Shown here: one piece after another, positions 45,256-54,412 of the stretch | Layout: the number at the start of each line of letters is the position of its first letter | Position numbering within the stretch: position 1 is the first letter of the stretch | Assembly: GCF_004214835.1 (NCBI RefSeq) | Contig: NZ_PIQJ01000001.1 | Span: 496,001 to 560,000, forward strand | DNA: 64,000 nucleotides | Direction: 5' to 3' | DNA from: Pseudidiomarina tainanensis | GTDB taxonomy: Bacteria; Pseudomonadota; Gammaproteobacteria; Enterobacterales; Alteromonadaceae | Position numbers and translations under genes: made by a program | The notes under the pieces: model-generated | What the model was told of the DNA's origin: nothing | Databases searched by the model: none | The model's input: only the letters and a program-made list of their open reading frames with translations

Positions 45256-46181
45256 GCATTCTCGTTATTGCCGAACATGACAACGCACAACTCAATGGCG
45301 CTACGCTAAAAACTTTAGCTGCGGCGAAGCAAATTGGCGGTGACATTCACGTACTCGTTGCTGGCGCAGGTTGCCAAGCAGTCGCTGACGAAGTTGCCAA
45401 AGCCGACGGCGTAAGCAAAGTATTGCTCGCCGATAATGCAGCTTATGGCCACTTCTTAGCGGAAAACTTAGGTCAGCTGGTTGCTGATTTAGGAAAAGAC
45501 TACGGGCACATATTGGCGCCAGCAACAACTACCGGCAAAAACTTCATGCCGCGTGTTGCTGCACTGCTTGATGTTGCGCAAATCTCGGACATTATCGCAG
45601 TAGAAAGCGCAGATACGTTCAAGCGCCCAATCTACGCCGGTAATGCTATCGCAACCGTGCAGTCTGAAGACGCCATCAAAGTGATCACCGTTCGTGCAAC
45701 TGCATTTGATGCGGTCGCAGCTGAGGGCGGTAATGGCAGTGTTGAATCGATCGACAACGTCGTGAGTAATGATAAAGCTGAGTTTGTGGGCGAAGAACTT
45801 GCCCAATCCGAACGCCCAGATCTGACCGCAGCACGCGTCGTCATTTCAGGTGGTCGCGGCATGCAAAACGGTGAGAATTTCCACTTGCTTGAAAAAGTCG
45901 CTGATAAACTTGGCGCTGCAGTCGGTGCATCACGTGCCGCGGTTGACGCAGGTTTCGTACCAAACGACATGCAGGTTGGCCAAACCGGTAAAATCGTTGC
46001 CCCGGAGCTCTACATTGCTGTCGGCATCAGCGGTGCTATCCAGCATTTAGCCGGTATGAAAGACTCGAAAGTTATCGTGGCAATCAACAAAGATGAAGAA
46101 GCGCCAATCTTCCAAGTGGCAGATTATGGCTTAGTCGCTGATTTGTTCGATGTACTGCCAGAGCTAGAGCAAAAGCTTTAA
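45252..46181 (+). CDS. etfA: Electron transfer flavoprotein, alpha subunit
   Basis: 309 residues, FAD-binding partner of EtfB. The signature [24 protein letters not shown] (with the FAD-contacting residues) and [22 protein letters not shown] are present, followed by [21 protein letters not shown]. It starts with a 4-bp overlap with etfB, so the subunits are made together. A class A repeat starts 6 bp after the TAA. Confidence 0.95.
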   Translation: MSILVIAEHDNAQLNGATLKTLAAAKQIGGDIHVLVAGAGCQAVADEVAKADGVSKVLLADNAAYGHFLAENLGQLVADLGKDYGHILAPATTTGKNFMPRVAALLDVAQISDIIAVESADTFKRPIYAGNAIATVQSEDAIKVITVRATAFDAVAAEGGNGSVESIDNVVSNDKAEFVGEELAQSERPDLTAARVVISGGRGMQNGENFHLLEKVADKLGAAVGASRAAVDAGFVPNDMQVGQTGKIVAPELYIAVGISGAIQHLAGMKDSKVIVAINKDEEAPIFQVADYGLVADLFDVLPELEQKL

Positions 46182-46186
46182 AACGA

Positions 46187-46345
46187 CAAAAGCGATATTG
46201 GCTATTGGATATTAGATATTAGCCCGATGATTCGGGCTTTATCTCATTCGCTCAACCATTAGCCAATACCCATCCCCTCAAATATCTAATATCCACCCTC
46301 TCTATATATCCAATATCCAATATCCAATAGCTAATATCGTCTTTG
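46187..46345. repeat. Class A heptamer inverted-repeat element, copy 7
   Basis: Frame CAAAAGCG (46187-46194) and CGTCTTTG (46338-46345). The left arm has heptamers ATATTGG, CTATTGG, ATATTAG, ATATTAG. The right side is extended and partly degenerate (46247-46337), with runs of CCAATAT-type heptamers. It is the largest copy and separates etfA from the TSP3-repeat gene. Confidence 0.92.
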
Positions 46346-46454
46346 CGGTTTTTTAACTATGCAAAGTGCGTGGACAGTTCTCGAGACCGTTGCTATAACA
46401 TTCGTATACGTCAATGATCATATATCAACGTTAATATTGAAGGATGCTCAAGGC

Positions 46455-47330
46455 ATGAAAATAACACCAATAAAGTCTCTGACAGCATTAACCCTGACCA
46501 CCGCCCTAACTTTAATCAATGCACCAGAAGCGCACGCCGAAACAATCGAAGTGCGCGGCCAAATCAACTTTGGCTATAGCCTCAATCCAGCTGGCGTCAC
46601 GCAGTATGACGGCGGCGAATATGTCCTTGAAATTGTGCAAGGTGCGCAAATGCCGTTGGTTTATCAAGCCAGCACGTGGCGTCAGTACTCCGACGCTATC
46701 GAGCGCGTTTCCGTAAGCGTCTATGATAGTGCGGGCAATGCCTTAACCGTGCGTCAACCGCTCACTGCAAGTCAGCTCAATGCACCAACCACCAACACGC
46801 TATATTTCGATTATGGTAACCGTTCCAACTACACCAGTTGGGCAATGACCGGCTTCACCGAAGCGGGCTTTAACAGCCAGCTTAACCTCAATTTGCGCGG
46901 ACCGCGTGATAGTTTGTTCGCATCAACGGCTGAGTTTCCACGTTTCGTAAACACTCCCCGGTACGTGAACGCTACTTTGTTTTCAAACGTGGAAACAGCC
47001 GATGGTGACGATGTGGTCTACATCTATGGGCCTGTCACGGAAGTGAATTACCTCACAGCGGATAGTGACGGTGACGGTATCAATGATGATGTGGACGCAT
47101 GTCCAGCGTCTGATATGAGTCGCAGCGTTGTAGTCGGCGCCACCGATACTGGGGTGACGAACAGTGTCGATAGCGTCGGCTGCTCTGTGACTGACAAAGT
47201 ACTGGCCTGCGACGCCGACGCGAAAAATCACGGTGATTATGTGTCCTGTGTGAGTCACTTGGCGAAGCAGTTGCGCACTGAGGGAGTGATTAGCAACCCA
47301 GATCACGGCGCACTCCTACGCCACCTTTGA
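46455..47330 (+). CDS. Secreted protein with one thrombospondin type-3 calcium motif
   Basis: 291 residues from the ATG at 46455 (AAGG just upstream); the upstream extension to 46359 is rejected because it would displace the signal peptide. Signal sequence ends near APEAHAE. A beta-rich body of about 180 residues is unfamiliar. Near 200-215 is DSDGDGINDDVDACP, a thrombospondin type-3 repeat that binds calcium. The C-terminal part has several cysteines. Function unknown; probably an exported calcium-binding protein. Bounded by class A repeats on both sides. Confidence 0.72.
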   Translation: MKITPIKSLTALTLTTALTLINAPEAHAETIEVRGQINFGYSLNPAGVTQYDGGEYVLEIVQGAQMPLVYQASTWRQYSDAIERVSVSVYDSAGNALTVRQPLTASQLNAPTTNTLYFDYGNRSNYTSWAMTGFTEAGFNSQLNLNLRGPRDSLFASTAEFPRFVNTPRYVNATLFSNVETADGDDVVYIYGPVTEVNYLTADSDGDGINDDVDACPASDMSRSVVVGATDTGVTNSVDSVGCSVTDKVLACDADAKNHGDYVSCVSHLAKQLRTEGVISNPDHGALLRHL

Positions 47331-47333
47331 ATT

Positions 47334-47481
47334 CAAAAACGATATTAGCACTTGGATATTAGATATTAGCCCTGAAATGTCGGGCTCTATCTAATATCCA
47401 ATATCCAATATCCAATATCCAATATCCAATATCGAACTTGCCATTCCAATATCCAATATCTAATAGCTAATATCGACTTTG
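47334..47481. repeat. Class A heptamer inverted-repeat element, copy 8
   Basis: Frame CAAAAACG (47334-47341) and CGACTTTG (47474-47481). Left heptamers ATATTAG, CACTTGG, ATATTAG, ATATTAG. The right arm carries an amplified run of one CTAATAT plus five CCAATAT heptamers, then CGAACTTG and a second right arm. It lies before the DUF1302 gene. Confidence 0.92.
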
Positions 47482-47501
47482 TTTTTTTCCTAACGAATCA
47501 C

Positions 47502-47530
47502 TTGCATATTTGTAACTCATCGGACATGAT
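47502..47530 (+). promoter_or_regulatory. Candidate promoter of the DUF1302 gene
   Basis: TTGCAT (47502-47507), 17-bp spacer, CATGAT (47525-47530), 38 bp before the ATG at 47568. The -10 is only a fair match. The heptamer element ends 21 bp upstream. Confidence 0.45.
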
Positions 47531-47567
47531 TGAACCTATAACATCCTAATCGGATTAGGTGGCTAAC

Positions 47568-49412
47568 ATGAAAAGAAGAACAACTATGCTAAAAAAATTA
47601 CCTATCGCGTCAGCTATCGCGCTGGCAATAGCAGGAACAGCAAGCGTCCAGGCAGCGGAGTTTGAAGTAGGTGACTTCCGCGTTAAGTTCGATTCCATTA
47701 TTTCCTATGGTGCCGCATGGCGTATGGAAGAGCGTGACATGCGCTTCATCCACCCAGGTAACATGGCAGGTGGTCTGGGTCAGTCAGGTACAGCCGATGA
47801 CGGTAACCTGAACTATGACAAAGGCGACATGGTCTCTTCTGTTATTAAAGGTGTGCACGATTTAAGTATCGATGGTGGCGACTACGGTGCTTTCATTCGT
47901 TTCAAATACTGGTATGACGATGTCATCAAGAATGAGGAAGTTGCACACGGCCATACTTCTACCAATTACTATCCAAACGTAACGCTTGATAACGACGGTC
48001 TTGACGATTGGTCAACCGGTTCAGGAATCAAGTTGCTTGACGCTTTCGTTTATGGCTACTTTGACATGGGCGATGTGCCAGTTAACGTGCGCCTAGGTCG
48101 CCAAGTACTCAGTTGGGGTGAAAGTACTTTCATCTTCAACGGCGTGAACGCCATTAACCCAGTAGACGTGAACGCGATTCGTCGTCCTGGTGTTGAAATT
48201 AAAGAAGCGTTATTGCCAGTTGGTATGTTGAACGTCAACTTAGGTTTGACCAGCGAAACCAGCTTAGACATGTTCTATCAATATGAGTGGGACGACTACA
48301 AACTCGATGGTTGTGGTACTTTCTTCTCTACGGTTGATATCTTAGGCGGTGAAGGCTGTAACAAAATTACCCTTAACCCGACTCTGGTAGCCGGTGTGCC
48401 AAGCTCAAGCTTGAGCGATTTGGAATCAATCCAATTTGGTACTTATCTTGAGCGTCGCCCTGATATCGAGCCAGACGATGGCGGTCAGTACGGTTTTGCG
48501 TTGCGTCACTATGCAACCGACATCGACACTGAATTCGGTGTGTACTACATGAACATTCACACGCAGACTCCAATTTTCTCTTTGTATAACTGGGTTGAGC
48601 AGCCATCACCTGCGCTAAGCCACCCAGATGGTATTCCAATTGCTGGTCCTGACTATGTGTTGCAATTCCCTGAAGACCAAGAAATCATTGGTTTCAGTGC
48701 TTCAACCTTGGTTGGTGAATGGTCTGTTGGTGGTGAAGTTAGCCATCGTTTCGACATGCCAGTGCAAATCAACACCACTGAAATCTTGACGGCCGGTTTA
48801 CGTGCAGGCGTACCGAGCACGTTCTCTAACCGCATTGAGCGTGATGAAACCGGTACTATTACTAACCTAGGTGAGTTGCAAGAAGGTTACGACAAGTATG
48901 ATGTGAGCCAGTGGCAGTTGACGGGTGTACGTTTCTTTGACCAAGCACTTGGCGCTGACCGTATTACCTTTATCGGTGAAGTAGCAGTCAGCAAGGTTCA
49001 CGGTTTAGCGGGCTTAGACGAGCAGCGCTACGGTCGTAACCCAGTGTTTGGTAAGTGTTTGACCGTTGCTGACCAAGCGGCATTAGGCAACCCAACCGCT
49101 ACTGCAGACATTAACTGTGAAGGGTTCGTCACTGCGACTTCATGGGGTTACCGCGCACGTATTGTCGGTGAATACAATAACGTATTCTCTGGCTGGAACA
49201 TGACGCCAACCTTAGCATTTGGTCACGACGTGAAAGGTTATTCAGCGAACTCAAACTTTATCGAAGGTCGTAAGACAATCGGTTTAAGCGTCGATTTCAG
49301 CTACCTTAGCAAATACAAGGTTGGTGTTGGCTATAACATCACCGACGGTGCTGAGTTTGATGCAGCCGATGACCGCGATTTCGCAGCCGTCAGCTTCAGC
49401 TACAGCTTCTAA
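47568..49412 (+). CDS. DUF1302 outer-membrane protein
   Basis: 614 residues with a signal peptide ending near ASVQAAE. DUF1302 proteins are outer-membrane beta barrels, commonly next to DUF1329 and alkane or steroid degradation genes. Here a typical plug-like start (FEVGDFRVKFDSIISYGAAWR) and the terminal strand ending SFSYSF, with aromatic final residue, fit an outer-membrane barrel. ATG at 47568 with AGGTGG six bases upstream. No DUF1329 partner is present. It is followed by its own terminator and a secreted S9 peptidase. Confidence 0.84.
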   Translation: MKRRTTMLKKLPIASAIALAIAGTASVQAAEFEVGDFRVKFDSIISYGAAWRMEERDMRFIHPGNMAGGLGQSGTADDGNLNYDKGDMVSSVIKGVHDLSIDGGDYGAFIRFKYWYDDVIKNEEVAHGHTSTNYYPNVTLDNDGLDDWSTGSGIKLLDAFVYGYFDMGDVPVNVRLGRQVLSWGESTFIFNGVNAINPVDVNAIRRPGVEIKEALLPVGMLNVNLGLTSETSLDMFYQYEWDDYKLDGCGTFFSTVDILGGEGCNKITLNPTLVAGVPSSSLSDLESIQFGTYLERRPDIEPDDGGQYGFALRHYATDIDTEFGVYYMNIHTQTPIFSLYNWVEQPSPALSHPDGIPIAGPDYVLQFPEDQEIIGFSASTLVGEWSVGGEVSHRFDMPVQINTTEILTAGLRAGVPSTFSNRIERDETGTITNLGELQEGYDKYDVSQWQLTGVRFFDQALGADRITFIGEVAVSKVHGLAGLDEQRYGRNPVFGKCLTVADQAALGNPTATADINCEGFVTATSWGYRARIVGEYNNVFSGWNMTPTLAFGHDVKGYSANSNFIEGRKTIGLSVDFSYLSKYKVGVGYNITDGAEFDAADDRDFAAVSFSYSF

Positions 49413-49413
49413 G

Positions 49414-49441
49414 AAAAAACCCGCTTCGGCGGGTTTTTTTT
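49414..49441 (+). terminator. Rho-independent terminator after the DUF1302 gene
   Basis: AAAAAACCCGC-TTCG-GCGGGTTTTTTTT: a perfect stem with a stable UUCG loop and T tail, directly after the stop. A near copy of its core recurs at 49523-49542. Confidence 0.93.
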
Positions 49442-49637
49442 CGTCCGTTAAACTGTTCGGTTTTCGTGCGCTACGCTGTTCGTGCGCTGCGCTATTCGGG
49501 AGTGTATTTGGGCGCATTATCTACCCGCTTCGGCGGGTTTATTATTTCACTTTCTGATTGTTTCGTTATCTTTAATACACGAACAGTGCGAAGCACGGAC
49601 GAACAGCGCAGCGCACGAATAACGAACAACGAGGTTT
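49441..49637. repeat. Class B element carrying a second copy of the terminator hairpin
   Basis: Left arm with TTCGTGCGCTACGCTG and TTCGTGCGCTGCGC segments, right arm AACAGCGCAGCGCACGAATAACG. Between them lies ACCCGCTTCGGCGGGTTT (49524-49541), a copy of the terminator just upstream. The right end AACGAGGTTT supplies the Shine-Dalgarno of the S9 peptidase gene. Confidence 0.8.
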
Positions 49638-49642
49638 CAGCG

Positions 49643-51658
49643 ATGAAAAAACTCTTAACGCTTAGCTTGGCTTTGGCAGCGACAAGCGCCTTCGCCAACA
49701 CCGACAACACCCTTCAGCTTGAAGACGTGTTTCAGCTCGAATACGCCAGTCAACCCACCATTCATCCAGACGGTGCTTATACCGTATTTGTGCGCAATTA
49801 CATGGATATCATGAGCGACCGTCGCTTAGGTAATCTATGGCGCGTGGATAATAAAGGTGAGTTGCGCCCGCTAACCGGCGGTACCGCCAATGATCACTCA
49901 CCTACCTGGTCACCTGATGGCAAAACATTAGCATTTGTATCGAACCGAACAGGTGCTAACCAAATCCATTTGTATTGGACGGACACGCGTGATCATGCGC
50001 CAGTTACACGTTTAACCGGCAGCCCAAGTAACCTAACTTGGTCACCAGATGGTAAATGGCTAGCGTTTACCATGTTTACCCCGAGCAGCAAGCCTGCACC
50101 GGTTAGCTTGCCGGGCAAGCCAAAAGGCGCGGAGTGGGCCGAGCCAGCGCGCTATATTGACAAAGACAACTATCGTTTTGATGGTGCGGGCTATGCGCCA
50201 GAAGGCTTCACACAAATTTACGTGATTCCAGCTAGTGGCGGTACGCCGCGCCAAATCACCCATGACGATTTCAATCACGGTGGCCAGTTGACGTGGACAG
50301 GTGATAGCCAGAATATTATTTTCTCAGCGAATCGTCGTGATGATGCCTTTGAGCAGCCGAATAATTCTGAGCTCTATCAAGTTGCGCTAGAAAATGGCGA
50401 AATCAAGCAACTTACCGATCGCAACGGACCAGATCGTTCACCGCAGGTTAGTCCTGATGGTAAGAAACTCGCCTGGCTGGGTTACGATGATAATTATAAG
50501 AGTTATCAGCTAACCCACCTGTATGTCATGGACTTAAACGGTAACGGCGTGCCGAAGCTCATGACGACCGAACTTGACTACTCGGTTGACGACGTAAAAT
50601 GGTCAGACGATAGCCGTGGACTTTACTTTAGCTATGATAAAGAAGGTAAAGGTAACATTGCTTATCAAAGTCTCAGTGGTAGCCGACGTGTATTAACGGA
50701 TGCAATGGGTGGTTTGAGTTACACGCGTCCGTATAGTGGTGGTAGCTTCGATGTGAGTAAGAGTGGCGATCTGGTATTTACCATGGCCAACCCTTATCGA
50801 CCAGCCGATTTGATGCTGCAAACCAGTAAAATCAAACGTAAGCTTACGAGCCTGAACGAAGATGCTTTAGCTCACAAAGAGCTAGGTCGTGTTGAAGAAA
50901 TTTGGTACGAATCCAGCCATGATGATTACAAAATTCAAGGCTGGATTGCTTATCCACCCAATTTTGACCCAACTAAAAAATACCCACTAATTCTAGAAAT
51001 TCATGGTGGTCCACATACCGCATATGCCGGCTCATTTGCAGCTGAAATTCAGTTGATGGCAGCGAAAGGTTATGTGGTGCTGTACACCAACCCACGCGGA
51101 AGCACCAGCTACGGCGTTGAATTCGCGCAAGAAATTCATCATAACTACCCGAGCCAAGATTACACCGATTTAATGGACGGCGTTGATGCTGTCATTGAAA
51201 AGGGCTTCATTGACGAAGAACGTTTGTATGTTACCGGTGGTAGCGGTGGTGGTGTGTTAACAGCTTGGATTGTTGGTCATACTGACCGTTTTGCCGGTGC
51301 TGTTGTCGCTAAACCAGTGATTAACTGGTATAGCTTTGTACTCACGGCTGATATGTACAATTACTTCACCAAATATTGGTTCCCTGGCTTGCCATGGGAG
51401 AATCAAGAACATTACATGAAGTATTCACCAATTAGCTACGTGGGCAATGTGAAAACACCAACCATGTTGCTAACCGGTGAGTCAGATTATCGTACGCCAA
51501 TTTCAGAATCTGAACAGTATTACCAAGCGCTGAAGTTAGCAGGGGTAGAAACCGCGATGGTTCGTATTCCAGATGCGCCTCATGGTATTGCGGGACGCCC
51601 GTCAAACTTAATGGCGAAAGTGGCTTATATCCTGCATTGGTTTGAAGAGCACAAATAA
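49643..51658 (+). CDS. Secreted S9-family prolyl oligopeptidase-like peptidase
   Basis: 671 residues. Signal peptide (LTLSLALAATSAFAN). The N-terminal part is a beta propeller with TolB/DPP-like repeats (SPTWSPDGKTLAFVSN, then SPQVSPDGKKLAWLG). The C-terminal alpha/beta hydrolase has GGSGGGVLTAW with the nucleophile Ser534, Asp615 in GESDYRTP and His647 in DAPHGIAGR. Members cleave after proline or as acylaminoacyl peptidases. The ATG at 49643 is used because earlier in-frame codons are repeat sequence. Confidence 0.9.
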   Translation: MKKLLTLSLALAATSAFANTDNTLQLEDVFQLEYASQPTIHPDGAYTVFVRNYMDIMSDRRLGNLWRVDNKGELRPLTGGTANDHSPTWSPDGKTLAFVSNRTGANQIHLYWTDTRDHAPVTRLTGSPSNLTWSPDGKWLAFTMFTPSSKPAPVSLPGKPKGAEWAEPARYIDKDNYRFDGAGYAPEGFTQIYVIPASGGTPRQITHDDFNHGGQLTWTGDSQNIIFSANRRDDAFEQPNNSELYQVALENGEIKQLTDRNGPDRSPQVSPDGKKLAWLGYDDNYKSYQLTHLYVMDLNGNGVPKLMTTELDYSVDDVKWSDDSRGLYFSYDKEGKGNIAYQSLSGSRRVLTDAMGGLSYTRPYSGGSFDVSKSGDLVFTMANPYRPADLMLQTSKIKRKLTSLNEDALAHKELGRVEEIWYESSHDDYKIQGWIAYPPNFDPTKKYPLILEIHGGPHTAYAGSFAAEIQLMAAKGYVVLYTNPRGSTSYGVEFAQEIHHNYPSQDYTDLMDGVDAVIEKGFIDEERLYVTGGSGGGVLTAWIVGHTDRFAGAVVAKPVINWYSFVLTADMYNYFTKYWFPGLPWENQEHYMKYSPISYVGNVKTPTMLLTGESDYRTPISESEQYYQALKLAGVETAMVRIPDAPHGIAGRPSNLMAKVAYILHWFEEHK

Positions 51659-51679
51659 CCAAGAAGCAACGGTGATATA

Positions 51680-52438
51680 TTACAAGCGCGGCGTTCGACG
51701 TCGCGCTTTTTTGTTATCAAAATACAAACCAACCTGATGCTTCAAACGGCGCCATCCACTTTTGCGAACATCATGTCTGTTCTCGACGGCAAATATTTCA
51801 CTGCCATGCTGGTGCGTGTTATCCACTGTGTAAGGCACCAACCCGAACGTTCGAATGCCAAGTTCAAACGACCACTGAAGATCAACGTCAACAGGTCTGA
51901 AAATTGGTGGACGTGAACGCAACAGCTGACGTGCGCCGGCATAACTAATTGCTTGAGCACAAGCCCCCATTGGTGGTTTGCGTCGATAATGAACCACGTT
52001 AAGTTGCCGATCGGATTCAATGATGTCGTACGGTTGATCTTTAAATGGCGCCGCAAGCTTGATCACATCCCATGCATTCTCAAAGGCTGCAATACGTTGC
52101 GGAACCTCAGCGAATAGGGCGTTAAAATTGATATCGTCCTCAAGCACAATGCCAAAATCGAGACCTTCATCAACAATACGCTGCCAAGCCTTAATATGGG
52201 AAAGATAACAAGCAATCTCGCCGCGAGTTAAACGGTAGTGGAAATATTTATCCGCGAGCGCAGTCGAAAAAACCGTCTCAATTTCTGAGTCGGTCAGAAC
52301 CTTGCCGTTTACGGCGTCAATACGCTCGTAGGGTAATTGAAGTTTATCGAGTTGCTGCGAAACATGCTGCCAACGCTCAGTTGAATGTGCCAAGTTAATG
52401 ATAAATATCTTGAAGTTAGGCTGTTCAGACTGTTTCAC
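51680..52438 (-). CDS. Glycosyltransferase family 25 protein
   Basis: 252 residues. GT25 signature: IFIINLAHSTERWQHV near the N-terminus, ERIDAVNG, the acidic DVD-like VLEDDINF, and GEIACYLSHIKAWQ. GT25 enzymes add beta-1,4-galactose or glucose to lipooligosaccharide cores. It lies next to a GT2 gene transcribed the same way, 22 bp upstream, so both may modify LPS core. The C-terminus is very basic (KKARRRTPRL), partly shared with the terminator sequence. Confidence 0.86.
   Translation of the reverse strand: MKQSEQPNFKIFIINLAHSTERWQHVSQQLDKLQLPYERIDAVNGKVLTDSEIETVFSTALADKYFHYRLTRGEIACYLSHIKAWQRIVDEGLDFGIVLEDDINFNALFAEVPQRIAAFENAWDVIKLAAPFKDQPYDIIESDRQLNVVHYRRKPPMGACAQAISYAGARQLLRSRPPIFRPVDVDLQWSFELGIRTFGLVPYTVDNTHQHGSEIFAVENRHDVRKSGWRRLKHQVGLYFDNKKARRRTPRL
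51684..51712. terminator. Bidirectional hairpin between the S9 peptidase and the GT25 gene
   Basis: AAGCGCG...CGCGCTT with an inner CGT-TCG-ACG stem and a T run on the plus strand. It ends the S9 transcript; the stem also encodes the C-terminal Arg-rich residues of the convergent GT25 gene. Confidence 0.8.
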
Positions 52439-52460
52439 AGTGCCCCCTTATGACATGTAA

Positions 52461-53246
52461 TTACTCATCTCTTGGCTCATCGTGCTGATGCCTTTGACGG
52501 TACTGCATTTCGTAAAGTTTCGCTTCGGTTAAGAAAAAATGAAATGCGTCGATGTTTGCCTTGATAAACCCTCGCCAGCCCGACCAGATCATCTGCCTGC
52601 CGAGATAGAACTTCAAGAACATTAACGGAAAAATTACTAACAGCCGAGGCAAACTGCAGGGGCGACCTTGCTCCATACGTTGCTCGGCTTTAAGTTTCGA
52701 ATACTTATTGAGCTTATCCGTATAGCCGTGGGCTGAGTCGTACCCATAATGCTTCAAATAAATTGGCAAATAGCCTGTCGGTTCATCTACTTGAATGTGT
52801 TCGTGCACTAATACCGAGGTATCCATTCGGCTACGATCTTTACGGTACACGCGACGGTATTTGTGATGCCGCGCCTTGTTTAAGCTTTGGCCCATAAAGA
52901 TATCATCGTGGTGAATCCAAATACCGTTAATATCACCCTCGGCAATACGCTCACGAATCATTTGCAAGCCACCCTTCGGCAGTACTTCATCACCATCAAG
53001 GTTCAGTACCCAGTTGTGCGTGCACTGCTCAATACCAAAAGCTTTTTGCTTCGCATAACCAGGCCAGTCATTGTGAACAATTCGAGCACCGTGCTTTTTG
53101 GCGATTTCCAACGTAGCGTCCGTTGATCCTGAATCGATAATGACAATCTCTTCAACGCCACGAACACTCTCAAGAACCTCATCTAAATGCTCGGCTTCGT
53201 TGAGCGTAATCACAAACACACTCATTGGCGGGTAGGGCTTACTCAT
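52461..53246 (-). CDS. Glycosyltransferase family 2, WaaE/KdtX-like
   Basis: 261 residues from the ATG at 53246; a longer frame to 53477 is rejected as it overlaps ung and lacks family sequence. GT2 motifs: SVFVITLNEAEHLDEVLESV, IVIIDSGSTDAT and NLDGDEVLPKG (the DxD-like site). The C-terminal helix pair (RLLVIFPLMFLKFYLGRQM) is amphipathic. The pattern fits WaaE-like beta-1,4-glucosyltransferases of the LPS core. It is upstream of the GT25 gene on the same strand. Confidence 0.87.
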   Translation of the reverse strand: MSKPYPPMSVFVITLNEAEHLDEVLESVRGVEEIVIIDSGSTDATLEIAKKHGARIVHNDWPGYAKQKAFGIEQCTHNWVLNLDGDEVLPKGGLQMIRERIAEGDINGIWIHHDDIFMGQSLNKARHHKYRRVYRKDRSRMDTSVLVHEHIQVDEPTGYLPIYLKHYGYDSAHGYTDKLNKYSKLKAEQRMEQGRPCSLPRLLVIFPLMFLKFYLGRQMIWSGWRGFIKANIDAFHFFLTEAKLYEMQYRQRHQHDEPRDE

Positions 53247-53336
53247 GAAATGCTCTCTTTTGTTGGTATCACAATTCATCTCGATGTTAGGATATCGAGT
53301 AGATAGTGGCACAATAATACAAAGGTTAGCCCATAA

Positions 53337-54002
53337 ATGACAGCACAGGCATTCAGCTGGAGCGACCTGCTCGGCGATGAAAAGAATCAACCGTATTTTC
53401 TTGAGCTCATGCAGCGGGTACAGGCCGAGCGCAATGCGGGTAAACAAATTTATCCACCAAGCGACCAGGTATTTCAAGCATTTAAACTGACTGCGCTAGC
53501 TGATTTGAAGGTTGTGATACTCGGTCAAGACCCATATCACGGCCCAGGCCAAGCTCATGGCTTATGTTTTTCAGTACCAGCTGGGGTGAAGCACCCGCCG
53601 TCACTGCGTAATATCTTCAAAGCCATTCAGCACGATTATCTTGATTTTCAGATACCTGAGTCAGGTAACCTTGAACATTGGGCGCAGCAGGGTGTGTTGT
53701 TGTTGAATACCGTGCTAACGGTAGAGCAGGGCAAAGCCCATTCGCATGCTAGTTGGGGTTGGGAAACGTTTACCGATAAAGTGGTGGAACAAATTAATCG
53801 GCACTGTAACGGGATTGTGTTTTTGTTGTGGGGCGCTCACGCACAAAAGAAGGGCGCCTTGATTGACCGCAAGCGCCATCACGTGTTGGAGACAGTGCAT
53901 CCATCGCCTTTGTCGGCGCATCGCGGTTTTCTCACCGCGGGTCACTTCCGTCGCACCAACGAGCTACTCACGCAGCAGAGCAAAACCGTTATTAGCTATT
54001 AG
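53337..54002 (+). CDS. ung: Uracil-DNA glycosylase
   Basis: 221 residues. Removes uracil from DNA. The water-activating motif [19 protein letters not shown] at about 60-78 and the leucine-loop [11 protein letters not shown] near the C-terminus are both intact. Divergent from the GT2 gene, 90 bp apart. The last six residues (KTVISY) and TAG are encoded by a class A element, so the C-terminus is repeat-derived. Confidence 0.96.
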   Translation: MTAQAFSWSDLLGDEKNQPYFLELMQRVQAERNAGKQIYPPSDQVFQAFKLTALADLKVVILGQDPYHGPGQAHGLCFSVPAGVKHPPSLRNIFKAIQHDYLDFQIPESGNLEHWAQQGVLLLNTVLTVEQGKAHSHASWGWETFTDKVVEQINRHCNGIVFLLWGAHAQKKGALIDRKRHHVLETVHPSPLSAHRGFLTAGHFRRTNELLTQQSKTVISY

Positions 54003-54070
54003 ATATTGGATATTAGGAAAAGGCCAAGACAGCGCTAATATCTAATATCCAAGTGCTAATATCGTTTTTG
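53981..54070. repeat. Class A heptamer inverted-repeat element, copy 9
   Basis: Frame CAAAACCG (53981-53988) and CGTTTTTG (54063-54070). The left arm overlaps the end of ung; the right arm includes the variant heptamer CCAAGTG, the reverse complement of CACTTGG found in copies at 47334 and 55217. Confidence 0.93.
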
Positions 54071-54073
54071 TCT

Positions 54074-54241
54074 TTATAGGTCTAATTCATCCAATTCGGC
54101 ATCGAATTCAAAATCGATATCTTGGAGTTCGTCGCGTAACCGATACTTTTCTTTCAGCATCTCAATTTCACGCCACTTACGAGGGGCTGCTTTCTTGCTA
54201 GACTTAGATTCAACTTGCTTTAGCTCTTCTGAATGATCCAT
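54074..54241 (-). CDS. DUF3545 small protein
   Basis: 55 residues, translated by hand: it starts MDHSEELKQVESKSSKKAAP and continues with RKWREIEMLKEKYRLRDEL and an acidic tail. It matches the small DUF3545 family of Vibrionales and Alteromonadales, function unknown. A strong Shine-Dalgarno GGAGGA lies just before the ATG. The stop is 3 bp after a class A repeat. A basic start and acidic end suggest nucleic-acid or protein binding, but this is a guess. Confidence 0.78.
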   Translation of the reverse strand: MDHSEELKQVESKSSKKAAPRKWREIEMLKEKYRLRDELQDIDFEFDAELDELDL

Positions 54242-54341
54242 TGGATCCTCCGGCTTTTATTGTGTTGTTGTTCTAATTTTGTGCCTGTTTTTTTGCATAG
54301 CGCAACATGGTTATAACACGAGCTGTTTGAAAAGTGAACAC

Positions 54342-54370
54342 TTGCTTAACTGCATCGTTCTACGTATAAT
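54342..54370 (+). promoter_or_regulatory. Sigma-70 promoter of suhB
   Basis: TTGCTT (54342-54347), exactly 17 bp, TATAAT (54365-54370), 42 bp before the suhB ATG. Confidence 0.82.
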
Positions 54371-54412
54371 CCGCGCCCACAAAATTGTTCTTTCACAGCA
54401 CAGGTAATTGGT

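Noticed and set aside
53247..53477. N-terminal extension of the GT2 glycosyltransferase to 53477
   Set aside because: It overlaps the divergent ung gene, and the GT2 fold starts at the ATG at 53246.
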